Source of the DNA: Choanephora cucurbitarum
Lineage: Eukaryota > Mucoromycota > Mucoromycetes > Mucorales > Choanephoraceae
NCBI GenBank assembly: GCA_025331435.1
Contig: JAIWNI010000011.1
Span: forward strand, 394,764 to 458,763
Length of the DNA stretch: 64,000 nt
Reading direction: 5' to 3'
This document shows, piece by piece, positions 62,489-64,000 of the stretch. The translations under genes were made by a program, and so were the position numbers. Position 1 is the first letter of the stretch; each line of letters begins with the position of its first letter. Under the pieces are notes generated by a model. The model was not told the DNA's origin. It did no database searches and saw nothing but the letters and a program-made list of their open reading frames with translations.

Positions 62489-64000
62489 ATGCAAAAGTGT
62501 ATCATTCTACTTAAACCACTCTCTGTCTTGCTGTCATTATTTTGCTTCTCTATCTTGCTGTTGTCTTCGTGTTTATTTGAATTAGATATGTTGTATAAAA
62601 CAGCAGAAGTGTATGTTACTTCCCTCTACCTAGACTCAGAAAGTGAATAAACATCTTACAGAGTAATACATTTAAGTGTTTTATGTAGCAAACAAGTCCC
62701 CGCTGCTCATTTGGCAGGAGATTTAGTATTACTCCTGAATTCAAGATGTCATGCTTTTTATCTAGAAGTAATGTTGCCTAAGGTCTTATCTGGATTAAAA
62801 GGAACACTGATATTGTTTTGTTTGTATAGTAATGCGAGAGTCATAAAGTTGACCTACCACAAATAACTGCTTAGAGATAGATAATACATGATGTGGATGA
62901 AGATCAGATATTGTGCATCACGGATCAAGTCTTTTCTCATCACCTATCAAAGAATATAAATAGAGGCATATTCTGTTTGTCTGAAGAAAACATCGCTTAG
63001 CTTTGACACAATAGACTTATTTGAGTATTAGCTGTACTTTGCTGGTTTTTTTTTTTGGATTATTGCTTCTAATAAACACCCACCCATACAACAAGATCAA
63101 TTTTTTTATTGCATATAATTACACTATAAAAATTCAAGTGCTTTTTAGGGGTCTTTTAGGGGTCAAAAAACCCTTAAATCAGAGGTTTTTTTGTCGTTTT
63201 CTGGGGTCCGCCAGGGTTTAACCCTCAAATCAGAGGTTTTTTTGTCGTTTTCTGGGGTCCGCCAGGGTTCAACCTTTGAATCCGGGGTTTTGTTGTTCAT
63301 TTTAAGGTTATGGATATTGCTGAATAATCAGCTTGTTCTCTGCGCACTATAAAGCCATTTATCATATATTGCATATGTCTGCATCAAAGATAAGAGGAAT
63401 GAAGCAAAAGACGGATCGATGACATTTTTATTTGCAAGAAAAAGAGGGTAAAACGCAACGAAAGGCAGCGCAAAGCCCACAGATTTTCTTTTAAAGCGGT
63501 CTGATTCTCTTCGCGCTATCTTCTGTAATGTTAAACAAGTATTGATTATATAGTTATTCTATTTTACGTGCTTACTACATTCTATTAACCACTTACCTTG
63601 CTATCACTCTCCTTTGCATTTCGGACCAAGAGTTCTGCACTGCAAATGCCGCAGGCTAGTGAACTCGACACCCCATAACGGAAGTAAACTCCTCCGACTT
63701 TTCCTGCAGAAGATCCTCTCGGGTGGCTTCAATCATGTCCAACTGACTCTCCCTGAACAAATCGCGCTAAAACGTTCCCCAAAGATTTTGTTTGTTAGCG
63801 TACACTTTGCAGTTGTTCAACAGCCATGTGTTGAACAAAGAAGTACAAGCTGTCTAAAGCCTTTGGAGACTTGTCAGGGTGCACCTTGCCCAGAACCTTC
63901 ATGCTTCGTGCTTTCCTTTACTGGCTGAGCTTACTTATAAATGGGGACAGCAGGGAGCGCTTTGCTGCTTATAGAGAATTGAAGCAGTCAGGCCTGAGCC
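62489..64000. other. spacer with a tandem repeat, no gene recognised
   Basis: Contains the 51-bp repeat listed separately. The last 400 bp is less AT-rich and has an open frame (63614-63928 plus) and protein-like but stop-broken minus frames, perhaps a decayed mobile element running off the window. Confidence 0.35.
63151..63300. repeat. 51-bp tandem repeat, about 2.5 copies
   Basis: The segment AAATCAGAGGTTTTTTTGTC recurs exactly 51 bp later (63176 and 63227), and a diverged third unit starts at 63278 (GAATCCGGGGTTTTGTTG). Each unit ends GGGGTCCGCCAGGGTT. Directly before, TTTTAGGGGTC occurs twice in a row. Confidence 0.85.

Noticed and set aside
63142..63164. Telomere-like TTAGGGG units
   Set aside because: Only two imperfect units occur and they lie within ordinary sequence; not a telomere.

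Overview
This window is nuclear DNA of a filamentous fungus, most likely an early-diverging one of Mucoromycota/Mucorales type (inference). Genes carry many short GT-AG introns of about 50-75 nt, spacers are AT-rich, and the proteins include fungal types (Nrg1-like and Usv1/Rgm1-like zinc fingers, an Old Yellow Enzyme, a PPxY arrestin) beside ones patchy in fungi (a GPI-specific phospholipase D, a full-length AP-2 mu subunit). I built the gene models by joining exons by eye. Most close to an exact multiple of three with conserved residues spanning the junctions.

Layout, left to right. 1-1059 (-): 5' part of a J-domain co-chaperone. About 1.76-2.92 kb (-): a degenerate C2H2-containing gene. 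3703-7739 (-): a young Ty3/gypsy-type LTR retrotransposon with a 4-5 bp target-site duplication, an intact gag, a gag/pol -1 frameshift signal and a pol cut off inside reverse transcriptase by an internal deletion. 8.7-12.2 kb (-): Rrb1/GRWD1 ribosome-assembly factor and an alpha-arrestin. 15.9-16.8 kb (-): a LOG-family enzyme. 17.27-17.45 kb: a 187-bp mariner-type MITE. 18.9-28.9 kb (+): a Rad2/XPG-family nuclease, an ISWI remodeller and a La protein. 30.6-37.0 kb (-): an Nrg1-like repressor and UPF2.

37.09-49.40 kb is framed by a 1.67-kb repeat present twice in inverted orientation and almost identical. Between the arms lie an RS-rich protein (+), an OYE, a MutY adenine glycosylase and the AP-2 mu subunit (-). 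53.9-60.0 kb (+): S-adenosylhomocysteinase, GPI-PLD and a Usv1/Rgm1-like factor. The last 4 kb holds a degenerate ORF with one in-frame stop and a 51-bp tandem repeat.

The genes form no operon or obvious cluster; they are mostly unlinked housekeeping functions (chromatin, RNA surveillance, ribosome assembly, DNA repair, endocytosis, methyl cycle). The most noteworthy items are the retroelement's canonical slippery site with an adjacent stem-loop, its deletion at a short shared sequence, the inverted repeat that occupies the UPF2/RS-protein divergent promoter, splice choices in UPF2 and AP-2 mu, and the in-frame mini-exons at the start of ISWI. I recognised no tRNA, rRNA or CRISPR array.
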